From NCBI RefSeq assembly GCF_035046485.1, contig NC_085138.1:28731047-28795046 (forward strand): DNA of 64,000 nt, read 5' to 3'. The position numbers and the translations under genes were made by a program. The notes under the pieces are model-generated. The model was not told the DNA's origin, did no database searches, and saw only the letters and a list, made by a program, of their open reading frames with translations. Source of the DNA: Aedes albopictus (lineage: Eukaryota; Arthropoda; Insecta; Diptera; Culicidae). Of this stretch, positions 19,149-30,422 are shown piece after piece (positions within the stretch are counted from its first letter, which is position 1; each line of letters starts with the position of its first letter).

Positions 19149-19157
19149 GGTTAGGGG

Positions 19158-22012
19158 AACTTTGTCCAGCTTGTTATTGACGTTGTTTTTCTCCACACTG
19201 CTACACTCAACCAAATAGCTCTTTCATATTCAATTGCACTGGGTGTTTGTACAATATTTCCGAAAATGTTTTCAGAACCGAGCACTGACATAACCTCAGG
19301 AGATACGCAAGGTTCCAATGAGACCGGTGTTACTTTCCACGCCCATCTTTCTTTTTTGTTGCTAGGGAAGTAACAAGCGGACTTCAAATTAATGCAGAAC
19401 CAAAACTCGTAAGTCTCACAAAAACGCAGCTTTCCATGACATTTTCTTGCGTATCTAAAAATAGTCATAATACTATTCAGGTGACACACTTGATAATCGT
19501 CTGTATCTAAGCTGCTGTTCGTTCCGTACAGGTTATATTTTCGTTGCTGATAATTTATGGACAAAAATATGCGGAAATCTCCTATAAAATGGAGCAACCC
19601 TCGCATGTTATAATGACCACGCGACCGGTTTCATAAAATGCAAATTTTGAGCTCATCAAAACTGCACAAAGTTTGTGCTTTATTTCTTCCGTCGCAAGCT
19701 CTTGGTATTGGAGCTACCGTTTTTGGACTTTTATGACACATGAATAAGATTTAGTAATAAGTTTAATAAAACTTAACTCGGTTTTTAATTTTTATACATA
19801 TTTAATAGGTGCTTTCAAGGAGCATTGATCATACGACGCAAAAATCACATCATTTCCATTAGGAAGTACCTTCCTCGTGTTGTATCATTCATACGGTTCA
19901 TACGAGTAAAACCGGAGCAACTCGTGAGCGATTGAGGCGGTGTGCGTGAATTCAATCTCGAGGAGTGTAGAATTGCATATTTAGATCGAAGTAGGTATTT
20001 GTTTGCGGTTGGGGTGCACGTTAAAATACTCTACATAACGAAGAGCGGTTCTTCATGGCATCGCGGTTCGTCACGCAAAATATGCGAAATTATTGACATT
20101 ATTGAGAGGCTGTGTAAACTCATCGTTAATTACAATAGATTATTGTACGATGAATAGAGTTTGTAAGAGCTTTCCACAGAACCATACAAAGCTGAATCGC
20201 TCCATTACGACGTGCACGCTTAAACTCTCCCTTTCACGCTCATTGTCGCTCTCGTGAGTTCCCGCTAGGATTTGTTTACAACGAAAACAAACATACCGAT
20301 CCAAACAAAATCGGAAAAACCACACACATTCCGTCAATTTGCGCGAATCCGCCGCAAGCATCACAACCACTTCGAAAAGGAGAAACCGTTTTGGTGCGGT
20401 GTTGTAGACAAGTCTCGCTCTCCCTTCTCTCCACTCGGCGTGAGGTAACGGCACATGTGACACGTTTATGGTCAGACAGAGAGAATGCGGCTGCACGTGG
20501 GTGTGTGTGAGTAACCGCAAAATTGCATCGCAAAGCGGTTCGCAGTCGTCACGTCGTCGGTTGCCATGACAACGCGGCGTAAGTTTTATTATTAACATTT
20601 TCACTTGCGCCTACTGCGATGGATGATTCTGTGCCAACAACAACATACCGCAGAATGTGGGCAAGGCTGCGGGAACTCACCAACACCGATGAGAGGGATG
20701 AGTGTTGATGGTGTCTGGTCGCGTCCTCAGCGTCTGCCGCGCGTCGCGTCGCTAGGTGAGGGTGGGCGAGGAGCTATAAACGAAAGCGTGAAAACTAGAA
20801 AACAACCATCATCGGCATCGCCGCCGCCTCGCCGGATCGCGTCGCGGCGATTTGCAAGCGTTCACGTGACCAGATTGGCTCTTTTCGGTCGGCTCTCGCT
20901 CGGTACGGAATGGAATGTAGGCCTGATGATGCTGTGTATTGGCCACTTAGCCATATTGGTGATAAGTAGAGTATCGTTTACGCGATACGATACGAGTGTA
21001 CTCCGTCAATTATGCGTGACAACTACTTACCGAGATCGATCAACTATGGAGACCCCCGTTTAACCAGTTGATCGAGTTATATTTGGCAGCAAATATGGCT
21101 GTTTATTGGAAACAACTGGTGCCGTAGTCTACTACAGTCTAGTAACCGTAAGCGTACGCGGTGCGGTATAACCTAGTTCCGTTTCCCTGATTGACGGTTC
21201 GACAAGTTGGGACATTTTCCACGTACCTCTGACGGCCATTTAGCTTTTCTGGTTTCTATTTTAACAACAAAGCAGGCGTGCAATTGGCTGCTTCCTGCCG
21301 AGCTTTCGGGCAGCTCGGTAGAAGAGCAGTCAAGTAGGCGTACGCATCAGGCATGAACGCCTGGCTTTTTGACGCAAGCAACGTTGACACGTTTCGACGA
21401 TACAGTGTTGTCAGTGAGAACTAGATTCGAATGTTTGAGTGTGCAGTATTCTGTTGATGGGAATCGAAAAAATGTGGAACAGTAGCCATTTGGTTCGTCT
21501 CGCTACACATGATTTATGAATGTGTGATTCTGTTATATCTCCGTTTACATGCCCGAGTGTATTGTTCTCCTCAATTCATTCATAGAGAAGGTGTAAGAAA
21601 TTGTTTCGGGAAATATGGCGTCCACTGTGGCCTACTGTTTATACAGCTTGCTTTCAGCTTCAGCACATGGTTGGAGCTCGAGACCACAGCAAGCTGTGCG
21701 TTTGACACTTCCTACATCCAGGCCTACTAGGAATCCAAGGGGCGTCCAAGTCGAACATCTTTTTCGGCACAATTCGACTCTTGGTTTATAACTTGGCAGA
21801 GCCGGATGAATGCTTCTTCTTGCAATTTTTTTTCTCATTCGAGAGAATGACGTCCATTTGCCGGTCTTGTTTTTGCTCTGGCCGCTTGGCTTGAGTCGTG
21901 TGTTCAATAGTTTAATTACCGCGTGGCAGCGGCGCTGCACCGCGCGCAGGGGTGTCCGACCAAGAAGGGAGAGTGAGAGCAATGCTGGAAGTGTGTTGGC
22001 TGCACAGTGCAC
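19158..22012. other. Unique-looking region without a supportable gene
   Basis: No transposon homology, tandem repeat or long inverted repeat was seen. The parts 20.2-20.9 kb and 21.7-22.0 kb are GC- and CpG-richer than the rest. Several open frames of 85-152 codons exist on both strands, but none shows a domain or consistent splice chain. It could hold promoters or 5' untranslated exons of a gene extending beyond what I can trace. Confidence 0.4.
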
Positions 22013-22043
22013 ATGGCAGCAAAAAAGCTCGGCCAAATCGAAG
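22013..22043 (+). CDS. Candidate first coding exon (very weak)
   Basis: An ATG at 22013 is followed by ten codons (MAAKKLGQIE plus one base) and then a strong splice donor, AAG|GTGAGTTAGG. The preceding sequence is GC-rich like a 5' untranslated region. An upstream ATG at 21982 in another frame would read through to the same donor. I could not find a matching downstream exon in the window, where the next 4 kb become repeat. This is a guess based on start plus donor only. Confidence 0.2.
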
Positions 22044-22549
22044 GTGAGTTAGGTAATGTGCGCACCTCGCGCATCGTTCACCAGCCTGGTGGTTCGTCGA
22101 TGAGATTGCAATAAATATTCCGACTGTCTTCTAGTTCTGATCATCATCGGCGTTTCCATGTTTGTTTGGATTGGTTTTGGCTTCGCCGTCTGGGGGCACT
22201 GGCATATAGAGGCGACGGTGACGGGTGGCAGGGCTGGCAAACGGTGATCATGACCCGTATTGCTGTGTATAGAGAAGCAACGCCGATTCCACAAGATGGT
22301 GTGGGGTTATGTAAATTTAGCGTTTGTTTGAATCTAATTGAATGTTGTTTGACGCCGCGTTTAGGATTTAGTTGTTTTTTTTTCTGTGGTTGTCAGCGTC
22401 TAGAATTATTACTTGAGTTAACAGAGTTTTGGGTGATTCACGGACGTTTGAGTGATTTTGCCAAGTGGTCACTTGGATCGATTAAAATAAAACGCCAGAT
22501 GTGTTAGTTGTGATGCTTTGCAATGGCCTACTGAGATGATGTTATTCAA

Positions 22550-25500
22550 TAGCAAAGTTTGCCCATATAACACCCCTGAAACATACTGGAACCCCCTCCC
22601 TGAAACGTCCTGCGACCCCTTGAAACGTCTCTGAAACGCCCCTAAGAGCTCCCTGAAACCTCTAGTCTTTTCTTTGCATTTACCGTCACTTGAACATTAG
22701 CGTCGTAAAAACAACTGTGGCGTTGAGGCGAGAGATCAATAGGAGGCCTCACGAAGCTCTAAAGGAGCTAATGGATCAATGAAGCCAGGTGTTTGTAGCG
22801 TTCGCCGTATGTAAACAAAGGCACCACCGTATATGAACATTAGTATTGTGACAGCGGTGGAGTTATGTCGAACACACACGGCTACGGTGGCGCTATCTGT
22901 TCATTCTATAGCGGCCGTGTTAGTCATTTTAGTGGTCCATTGAAAATGGGTGGAAGTAAAAACTAGATTCCAGGGAAATCAGGGAAAGTTTCAAGGTGAT
23001 ACAAAGGGGGTTCAGAGGGCTTCTGGGGTTTTCAAGAAGCTTCTGGGGATTCCAAGACGATTCCAAGGAGGATTCATGGGTTTGTCAGTGGCGTTTTAGG
23101 GGTTTAAGGGTGTTTCAGGGGCGTTTGTGAAGGTGTCAGGAGAAATTTAGAGGTTCTTCAAGAGGTTATAAGGGAGATTGATGGGGTTTTCAAGGGCGTT
23201 CCAGGGTATCACTAGAAGTTTCAGTGGTTTTTAGGCGGGTTTCAACTGTATTTCTGGGGAAGTTCAAAAGGACTTCTTGCGGCATTTTAGAGTGTTTCAG
23301 AGGATTTCAGGAGCGTTTAATCATCGACAAATTTATCGCTGGTTTAATGGCGGCTCAGGGGAATCCAGGGTATTTTCAAGGGCATTCCAAGGCTTCTCAG
23401 AATCGTTTCAGGGGATACCATAAAAAGAGTGTTCAGAAGCGTTCCAGGGTATCCCAGGAGTCTCAGAGGGTTTCAGGGGTGTGTCGGGGGATCTGCAGAG
23501 GCTTTTGCGGCATTTGAGGCTATTCAGAGTATTTCAAAATAGGTCCTTAGAGGCGCTACAGAGCATTTAGGGTTATTTCAAGTGCGTTTCAAGGGGGTTT
23601 TCAGTGGCGTTTCAAGGGTTTAAGGGTGTTGCAGTGGTTCAAGGGTATTTCAAGAGCGTTTGTGAAGGTTACAGGGGGAATTCAGGGGGTTATAAGAGAT
23701 TTGATGGAGTTTAGGGGCGTTTCAGGGGTTCTCTTAGAGTTTCAGTGGTTTTCAGGAGGTTCCAAGGATAAGCGTCTCATAAGGCGCTTCATAGCGATGT
23801 TTTTGAAATAAATGTCTTCTAAGTACTATGTCTGTTTGTCGGTTCTATGGCTATATGGGGATTCAGGGTGTATTCAAGCACGTTCCTGGGGGCCTCAGGG
23901 CCGTTTCAGGGGATCACAGTGTTCAGGGGAGTTTCAGGGTATCCTAGTAGATTTGGGGGGCCCCACGTCTCAGAAGGTTTCATGGTCATGTCGTGTGATC
24001 TGAGAAAGCGTTCCCAAGAGCGTTCCAGAGATTGTTTCAAAGTGTATCTTTAGAGGCATTTCAGAGGGTTTTAGGGGTGTTTTAACAGGTCTAAGAACGG
24101 TTTGCAGTGATGATAATTCTCCACACCGCTTTCAGGGGCGTTACAGAGGAATTGACGCCTTAAAGGTTCCAGGTGGTCTGAGGGACCTCAAGGGAGTTTC
24201 AGTTTGTTTCAGTTGAGTTTTATGAGGTCTCAGGAGGATTCAGGGGGCATTTCTGGGGCTTTCAGGAGATTTACATAGAACGTTTTAGGGTGATTCATGA
24301 GGTTTCCGAGAGTTTGGAGGTTTTAAAAATGGGTTTCAGTGCGTTCCAGGGGATTTCAATGTGGTTCAGCAGGATTTATAGAACTTTCGGGGGATTTTGA
24401 GAGCGTCCTTATGCATTTTAGGGCGTTTCAGGGAACCCCACTGTGATTAAAGGAAGTCTCCAGGGGTGTTTCAAAGTATCGCAGTAGATTTAGTAGGGTC
24501 TCAAAGGGTTTCATGAACGTGTCGTGTGATCTGAGAAAGCTTTAAAAGCATTTAAGGCGTTTCAGAGATTGTTTCAAAGTGGTCCTTTAAAGGCGCTTCA
24601 TAGGCGTTTCAGCAGATCTCAGGGCGAGGGCTACAGGTTTTTTTTTCGCGAATTATAACTTACTGCTAATTCTTCACACCGCACCGGTTCAGGGGCATTC
24701 CAAAGATTCTGCGAGACTTAAGGAGCATTTCAGGATCTTTCAGTAGATTTTCAAGAGACATTTGAGGGCGATTCAGAACATTTCAATGTTTTTTTTAAGA
24801 GGATTCAGTGAAGTAACAGTGCATTCCATGGAATTTATGGAATGGTCCGGCGTATTTCCTGGAACTTTCAGTAGGTTTAGGAGGTTTAGGTTTTGTGGCC
24901 GTTTCTGAGGGTTTTAAGAACGATACAGAGAGTTTCTTTGAGTCTCAACGGGGCTCAGGGAGTTTTTAAGGGTGTTCCAGTGGACCTCAGGGCCGTTTTA
25001 GAGGATCTCAGTAGCATGAAAGGACTTTTCATAGATGTTTACGGCTATCCTAGGAAGTTTCAGGAAACTTCACGGGTGTTCGGAATAGCCTCTAGAGGCA
25101 TTTCACGGCGTTTCAGAGGGTTTTCTGGGGTTTTGAGGGTGTTTTCAAGGCCGTTTCAAGGGTTACCAGGGCCGATTTAGGGGTTCACAGTGTGATTAAA
25201 GACGTCTTAAACGATGTTTCAGAGTAACCTAGGTAATTTTAGGGGGTTTCAGAGGTGTGCTAAGGCGCCTTAGAAGGCTTTCGAAGGACATTTAAGGAGT
25301 TTCGTAGTATTTCAAAATTGGTCTGAAGAGACGGATTAAAGGGGCATTTCAGCGGATCTCAGGGCGAGGATCAGTCTAATAATGTGGTAACCAGGTAAAT
25401 GATTAAACCATGACAATTTATCATACGCTTTTTCACCAAGGAAAGCATCCAATCCAAATAAACCCTATCCAATTTCCAACTCCAGATATCTATGAAGTGG

Positions 25501-26660
25501 GCCAAGTTCTTGGACATATTCTGAGTAGATATCTAATCAACATTTCCTCCCCATCCCCGCTGATCGTAAGGACTTGGCCAGGTGTCGAAAGTTCGTTAAA
25601 TGAAAGGTTTGTCAAGTCCCAGGCAACTTTTCTGGCGCATTAAACGTCTCTATCGACAGCCACTCCAGGATGTGTACGTTCGGCTATGCTATGCTATGCT
25701 ATGCTATTTCAGCGGATCTCAGGGCGATATGGATTGTCTTCAGGGGCGTTCCAGAGGGCCCCAGGGACTTCAGGAGGTTTCGGGGGAGTTTCCGGGTACT
25801 CAGGGACATTCCAGGAGATGGCACGTTTGAATCTGATTCTGTATGTAGCAAAGATTTGGCGGTTTCATAAGTGTTTTCAGTAAAGTTTCAGTGCATTCCA
25901 GGGGGTTTCAGGATAGTTCATGGTGTTTCATAGAACTTTCAGGGGTTTTGAGGACGTCCGAGAGGACGTCTTTATACGTTTCAGGGCTTTTGAGAGGGTC
26001 TCAGGGCCGTTTCAGTCTCAGTGGGAACTGAGGGCTTTTCATGAGCATTTAATGGTATCGTAGGTTGTTTCAGAAGATCTCAAAGGGAATTAGGCACGTG
26101 TCGAGTTATCTGAGGATGATTTAGGGGCATTTTAGGTGGGGCGTTCGGATGGGCTTCCAAGGGTTCCATGGGTGTTTAGGGGGTCTCACAAGGTTTTCAG
26201 GAGCGTTTCAGAGAGTCTCAGGAATATTCAGGTGCGTCTCAGAGGTTTTCAAGAGATTTTTATGAAACGTTTGAGGGCGAATTAGAAGGTTTCAGGGGTT
26301 TCAAAAGAGGACTCAGTGCGGCTTTAGGACATTTCAGATAGTTTCAAAAAAGTTCAGAGAGTTTTAAGACCGTTGCTAGGCATTTAAGAACGTTTCAGGG
26401 CGTTTCCAACATTTTAGGGGATTTAAGGAGCGTTCGTGAGGGTCTCACAAGATTCATTATAATTTTATGTGCGGCTCTGGAGCTCCCTAAATCCCTCTGA
26501 AACTCCCTTTAGCCCCTTGAAATGTCCCTGGAAGAGCTTTTAAAGCTCCCCTAAAATAAATCTAAAATCCCTCTGAAACCACCCTGGAATCTCCGGAAAG
26601 CTTTTAAAAATTCCCTGTAATCCTTTGAAGTGCACCTGAAACACGTCTGTAAGGCGCACC
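22550..26660. repeat. Diffuse 4.1-kb repeat built on TTTCAGGGG
   Basis: From about 22975 to 26450 the plus strand repeats TTTCAGGG(G) with GCGTTTCA, TTCCAGGG and AGAGGTTT variants every 15-30 bases, heavily diverged. The outer 100-200 bases at both ends (22560-22665 and 26470-26655) carry the reverse complement (CCCTGAAAC, CCCCTTGAAA), so the whole region is symmetric. A larger unit is hinted at by CGTGTCGTGTGATCTGAGAA, present near 23985 and 24510. The only longish non-repeat insert is about 25380-25680. Scattered ORFs follow from the repeat. Confidence 0.8.
25683..25707 (+). repeat. Pentanucleotide microsatellite (GCTAT)5
   Basis: Five perfect tandem GCTAT units sit inside the TTTCAGGGG region. 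Confidence 0.9.
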
Positions 26661-27270
26661 CTATGCTTAGGAATATCTGATCCAAGCATGGGAAACACTC
26701 ACTCACTCACTTACGGCGTTTCTCTCGCTCACATCCACATGAATACAATCAGAAACGAGTTCCCTTCTTCCCAGTCAATCAATAGCTTGGAGAACTTTCA
26801 TTCTGCTCAGTGCACTCATTCTTTGCCGAGCGAAGTAGGAAACGACAGCAGAATGAATCACAGCCTAATAGACGAGTGCACCGATGAACTGAATTCATCG
26901 AGGTCCGAGAATTTTGACACTAGAGCGGGGCCGTTCCCAATCAGAATTGTTCAATACTAATTGGAAATCGTTCACTTCTGATTGGAAGCAGCCCCGCTCT
27001 AGTGCCAAATTCTCGGACCGCGATGAATTCAGTTCATCGGTGCACTCGTCTATCTGTGTGAAGGCGAAGCAATGGATTTATCCACCGATGAACCGAATTC
27101 ATTCTGTCCGACAATTTTGGCACTAAAGCAGGGCCGCTTCCAATTAGAATTGGAAGATTCTGATTGGAAATGGCACTGATCTAGCGTCAAAATGTTCAGA
27201 CCGAATGAACCGGTTGCCCAATGGATAAGTCCATAGACGAGTGTGGCAACGAACGTCTATATAGTTTAGG

Positions 27271-27482
27271 CACAGAGAACAGAAGCTAGAACAAATTTTA
27301 TTTCGAACGCTGTTTAAGAAGTCAAATATTTTTAGAATTGAGAACACTAGCGTCACTTAAACAGCATGTTGCTACAGTCACTGGTGAATATGCATATCTA
27401 GATAAGCTTTTTATTCATCACTGACAGCGGCATAGGAACTTGGCACAATTTTGGAACTGAACTTGGATGCCTGTTCTCTGTG
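27271..27482. mobile_element. MITE of the CACAGAGAACAG family
   Basis: The 212-bp element starts CACAGAGAACAG and ends CTGTTCTCTGTG. The flanks GTTTAGG (27264-27270) and GTTTAGC (27483-27489) match at six of seven positions, as expected for an aged 7-bp target duplication. A second copy with an exact duplication is nested at 38609-38890. Non-coding. Confidence 0.85.
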
Positions 27483-28106
27483 GTTTAGCTGTGGATTATG
27501 CGTTTTTCAAATTCATTTATAAAAAGTATCGTTTTATCATTAATTTACATTTATAGAATGGCAAACAAATAGCTAATGTACTTGTCCACATTATCACTGG
27601 GTAAATAAAGCAATGTATAGCATTTTTTGAACGAGTACCCCACAGTACGTAACAATTCTCGGGCGAGTGAACACGGCACTCACAGTGCACTGCACACGTC
27701 TTAAATATATTGATCCACCAGTTAACTAAATTCACTCTGTTAGAAAATTTTGACTCATTTGACGCTTGAATGGACTTGTCCACCGATGAACAAAATCACT
27801 TGGTCCGAGTATTTTGATACTAAAACGGTGCGGTTTCCAATCAGAATTGGACGATTCTGATTGGAAATGGCATCACTCTTGTGGTCTTGTGTCAACATTC
27901 TCGGACCGAGTGAATTTTGTTCATCGGTAGATAAGTCCATCATGTTTACGGAAAACTTGTCGGGCGAGATGAACCGTGACCGGTCTTAGCCGTCTGCAAG
28001 AGACACAGCAAAGAAAAAAAAATGAACTTGTTTCCATGGTCACGTAGATAACATGATACCGCTGAACACGTGCATTGATCCATAGGGGAGCGCCCTTGGA
28101 TTAACC

Positions 28107-28169
28107 AAATGTCAAAACACTTTTTCTTTTCATAGGCCTCTATGAAAAGAAAAAGTGGATTTGACATTT
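28107..28169. repeat. Short hairpin, arms about 29 bases
   Basis: AAATGTCAAAACACTTTTTC followed by TTTTCATAG pairs with CTATGAAAAG, AAAAAGTGGATTTGACATTT over a four-base loop with a few mismatches. The size would suit a small foldback remnant or a microRNA-like precursor. Nothing else supports a functional RNA. Confidence 0.5.
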
Positions 28170-28626
28170 GTTTCATCCTAGGTAAACCACTTTCCCTAGC
28201 CTATGGAAATATGCATGGACTTATCCACCGATGAACCGAATTCATCGCGGTCCAAGGATTTTTACACTAGAGCGGGGCCATTCCCAAACAGAATCGTTCA
28301 ATTCTGATTGAAAATCGTTCAATTCTGATTGGAAACGGCCCCGCTCTAGTGTCAAAATTCTCGGACCGCGATGAATACAGTTCATCGATGCTCTCGTCTA
28401 CACGGAGAAACAAAAGTACCCAAAAGTGAGTTCAATCCACCCAACTTCGAGGTTGCGTGCGTTCAATTCTGATTGGAAATCATTCACTTCTGATTGGAAG
28501 CGACCCCGCTAGTGTTTAATTGTTCAATTCTGATTGGAAATCGTGCACTTCTGATTGGAAGCGGCCCCGCTCTAGTGTCAAAATTCTCGGACCGCGATGA
28601 ATACAGTTCATCGATGCTCTCGTCTA

Positions 28627-28986
28627 CACGGAGAAACAAAAGTACCCAAAAGTGAGTTCAATCCACCCAACTTCGAGGTTGCGTGCGGGAAGCCAATTTT
28701 GAGTTGATGGAGTTGATGTTGAGGTAGGTAGTTTGCATTTAGGCGTATTCGACCAAAGTACCTAAAGTCGAAGTTTTTTTTACTCAACCGTCAGGTAATT
28801 TTACTCAACTTCCGGTTCTATGTCACTTACTCAATTTTGGCTTCCCGCATCGAACTCTCAAAGTTGGGTTGTTTTGCTATTCACTCTTTGACAACAACAA
28901 AGAGAGCGAATGAAAGAGGATGCAAAAAAGAACTCAAAAATAAGTTTAAAAATTCTCAAATTTGAGTTTTCTTGTTTTTCAATGTA
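28627..28986 (+). mobile_element. MITE of the ACACGGAGAAAC family, full copy
   Basis: The left end is ACACGGAGAAACAAAAGTACCC and the right end is GAGTTTTCTTGTTTTTCAATGT, roughly inverse to each other. Internally it carries ATTTTGAGTTGATGGAG and TTACTCAACTTCCGG motifs. The first 58 bases are also present at 28401-28458, linked to a copy of MITE P, so a block of about 225 bp (P half plus this end) is duplicated directly at 28401 and 28627. A reverse-orientation copy spans 39525-40228. Confidence 0.75.
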
Positions 28987-29149
28987 TGGACTTATCCACC
29001 GATGAATCGAATTCATCGCGGCCCGAGAATTTTGACACTAGAGCGGGGACACTCCAATTAGAATTGAACGATTCTGATTGGGAATGGCCCCACTCTAGTG
29101 TCAAAATTCTCGGATCGCGATGAATTCGGTTCATCGGTGGATAAGTCCA
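28987..29149. mobile_element. MITE P, isolated copy (type A ends)
   Basis: A full 163-bp palindromic copy, TGGACTTATCCAC to its mirror. It abuts the end of the preceding ACACGGAGAAAC-family MITE, so it lies at or next to that element's terminus. Confidence 0.9.
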
Positions 29150-29820
29150 TACAAACGAAAACATTTGGGGCAGAAATCAAAACTTTTTAGAAACCATAGA
29201 ATTCTAAGAAAGTCAAGATTCAGAACTCGTCAATGAACTCTTTAAAATTGACTTGAATCACGTACCTGATTTCAACGCAGCGTCAGTACCTGGAATAAAA
29301 AATAAACAAAGTTGCTAAATTAATCTTATTATAATAGTATAATAACAAAAGATCATGGCATTTGTAGTAATAGTGTAAAAGTTTCAAATGACATCTTTCC
29401 GGTGATCAATTTATACCACGTGTGTTGTGTAGCAACAAGCAACCCTCATGTATTCTCGTCAACTCCTGTACGCAACCAATCATCGCATCGCATCGTAGCA
29501 AGCCAAGCCATCTTACCTTCCCTCTGCCCGGCTAGTATCTACAATTTCGCTCTTTGCATTTTTAGAGTTGGCTTTTAATTTAATGCTTCCTGCAATTCTT
29601 CACTTTATCTAACTTCCCGCATAAATGCATTTTACATCCATGGGCGGCGCTTCACCGCCCGTTTCGATCCATCTTCATGCCTCTCCTAACCTCCTCCTCT
29701 AATAGATAGATAGATAGACAACAGATCATCAAAGTATACGCATCAACCGGTGGCGGTCGGTGTGGTTGAGCTACAGAGCAGTGGGTCCCAAATTTATAGA
29801 AGAGTTGGGAGTTATCTTTT
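29150..29820. other. No gene; short GATA microsatellite
   Basis: A short (ATAG)4-like run lies at 29703-29719. The rest is unremarkable AT-rich sequence without an ORF of note. Confidence 0.5.
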
Positions 29821-30169
29821 GGTTTAAGTTAAGTTTAAGTTAAGTTTAAGTTAAGTTTACGTTAAGTTTAAGTTAAGTTTAAGTTAAGTTTAAGTTAAGT
29901 TTAAGTTAAGTTTAAGTTAAGTTTAAGTTAAGTTTAAGTTAAGTTTAAGTTAAGTTTAAGTTAAGTTTAAGTTAAGTTTAAGTTAAGTTTAAGTTAAGTT
30001 TAAGTTAAGTTTAAGTTAAGTTTAAGTTAAGTTTAAGTTAAGTTTAAGTTAAGTTTAAGTTAAGTTTAAGTTAAGTTTAAGTTAAGTTTAAGTTAAGTTT
30101 AAGTTAAGTTTAAGTTAAGTTTAAGTTAAGTTTAAGTTAAGTTTAAGTTAAGTTTAAGTTAAGTTTAAG

Positions 30170-30422
30170 CACAGACAAACAGACGTAACACTCTGATAAT
30201 TCTCATCGTACACCGGTTTAACGGTCTTTTTCAAAATTTGATAGTTGGCCAACTGCCCAACCGTGGCGCTCGCATAGTTTTTATTCGAGTTTGACGTTTG
30301 CTCACTACCGCCACCTAGTTGATGGTCGGCCAAACTTAGTCCTTTTAGCATTGGGCGAATATGTTTCCGTGACTATGATTTGAATCGAAAAATGTTCGAA
30401 GTGTTACATCTGTTTGTCTGTG
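30170..30422. mobile_element. MITE of the CACAGACAAACAGACG family, copy A
   Basis: A 253-bp element starting CACAGACAAACAGACGTAAC and ending CATCTGTTTGTCTGTG. It is flanked by GTTTAAG at 30163-30169 and 30423-30429. It lies inside the 11-bp satellite and so postdates array expansion on both sides, or the array expanded around it. The same 253-bp length is found in copy B (39886-40138). Confidence 0.9.

Larger units (their letters stand above)
26869..28626. mobile_element. Palindromic MITE family P, cluster 1 (five copies)
   Basis: Copies lie at 26869-27052, 27073-27233, 27771-27939, 28216-28400 and a partial copy at 28459-28626. Each full copy is about 160-185 bp and nearly entirely palindromic: CGATGAAC(C/T)GAATTC, GGTCCGAGAATTTTGACACT, AGAGCGGGGCC, a short centre built on TCTGATTGGAA, then the mirror. 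Two end types exist: TGGACTTATCCAC (type A) and TAGACGAGTGCAC (type B). The copy at 28216 has a type A left end and a type B-like right end (GCTCTCGTCTA). No coding capacity; the ORFs crossing them are chance frames. Confidence 0.9.

Noticed and set aside
20605..21063. 152-codon open frame in the GC-rich region
   Set aside because: No domain, no homologue recognised, and composition alone (CpG-rich) explains the lack of stops.
21632..22036. 134-codon minus-strand frame with Cys-rich parts
   Set aside because: No zinc-binding spacing, no splice context, and it overlaps the better-supported donor site on plus.
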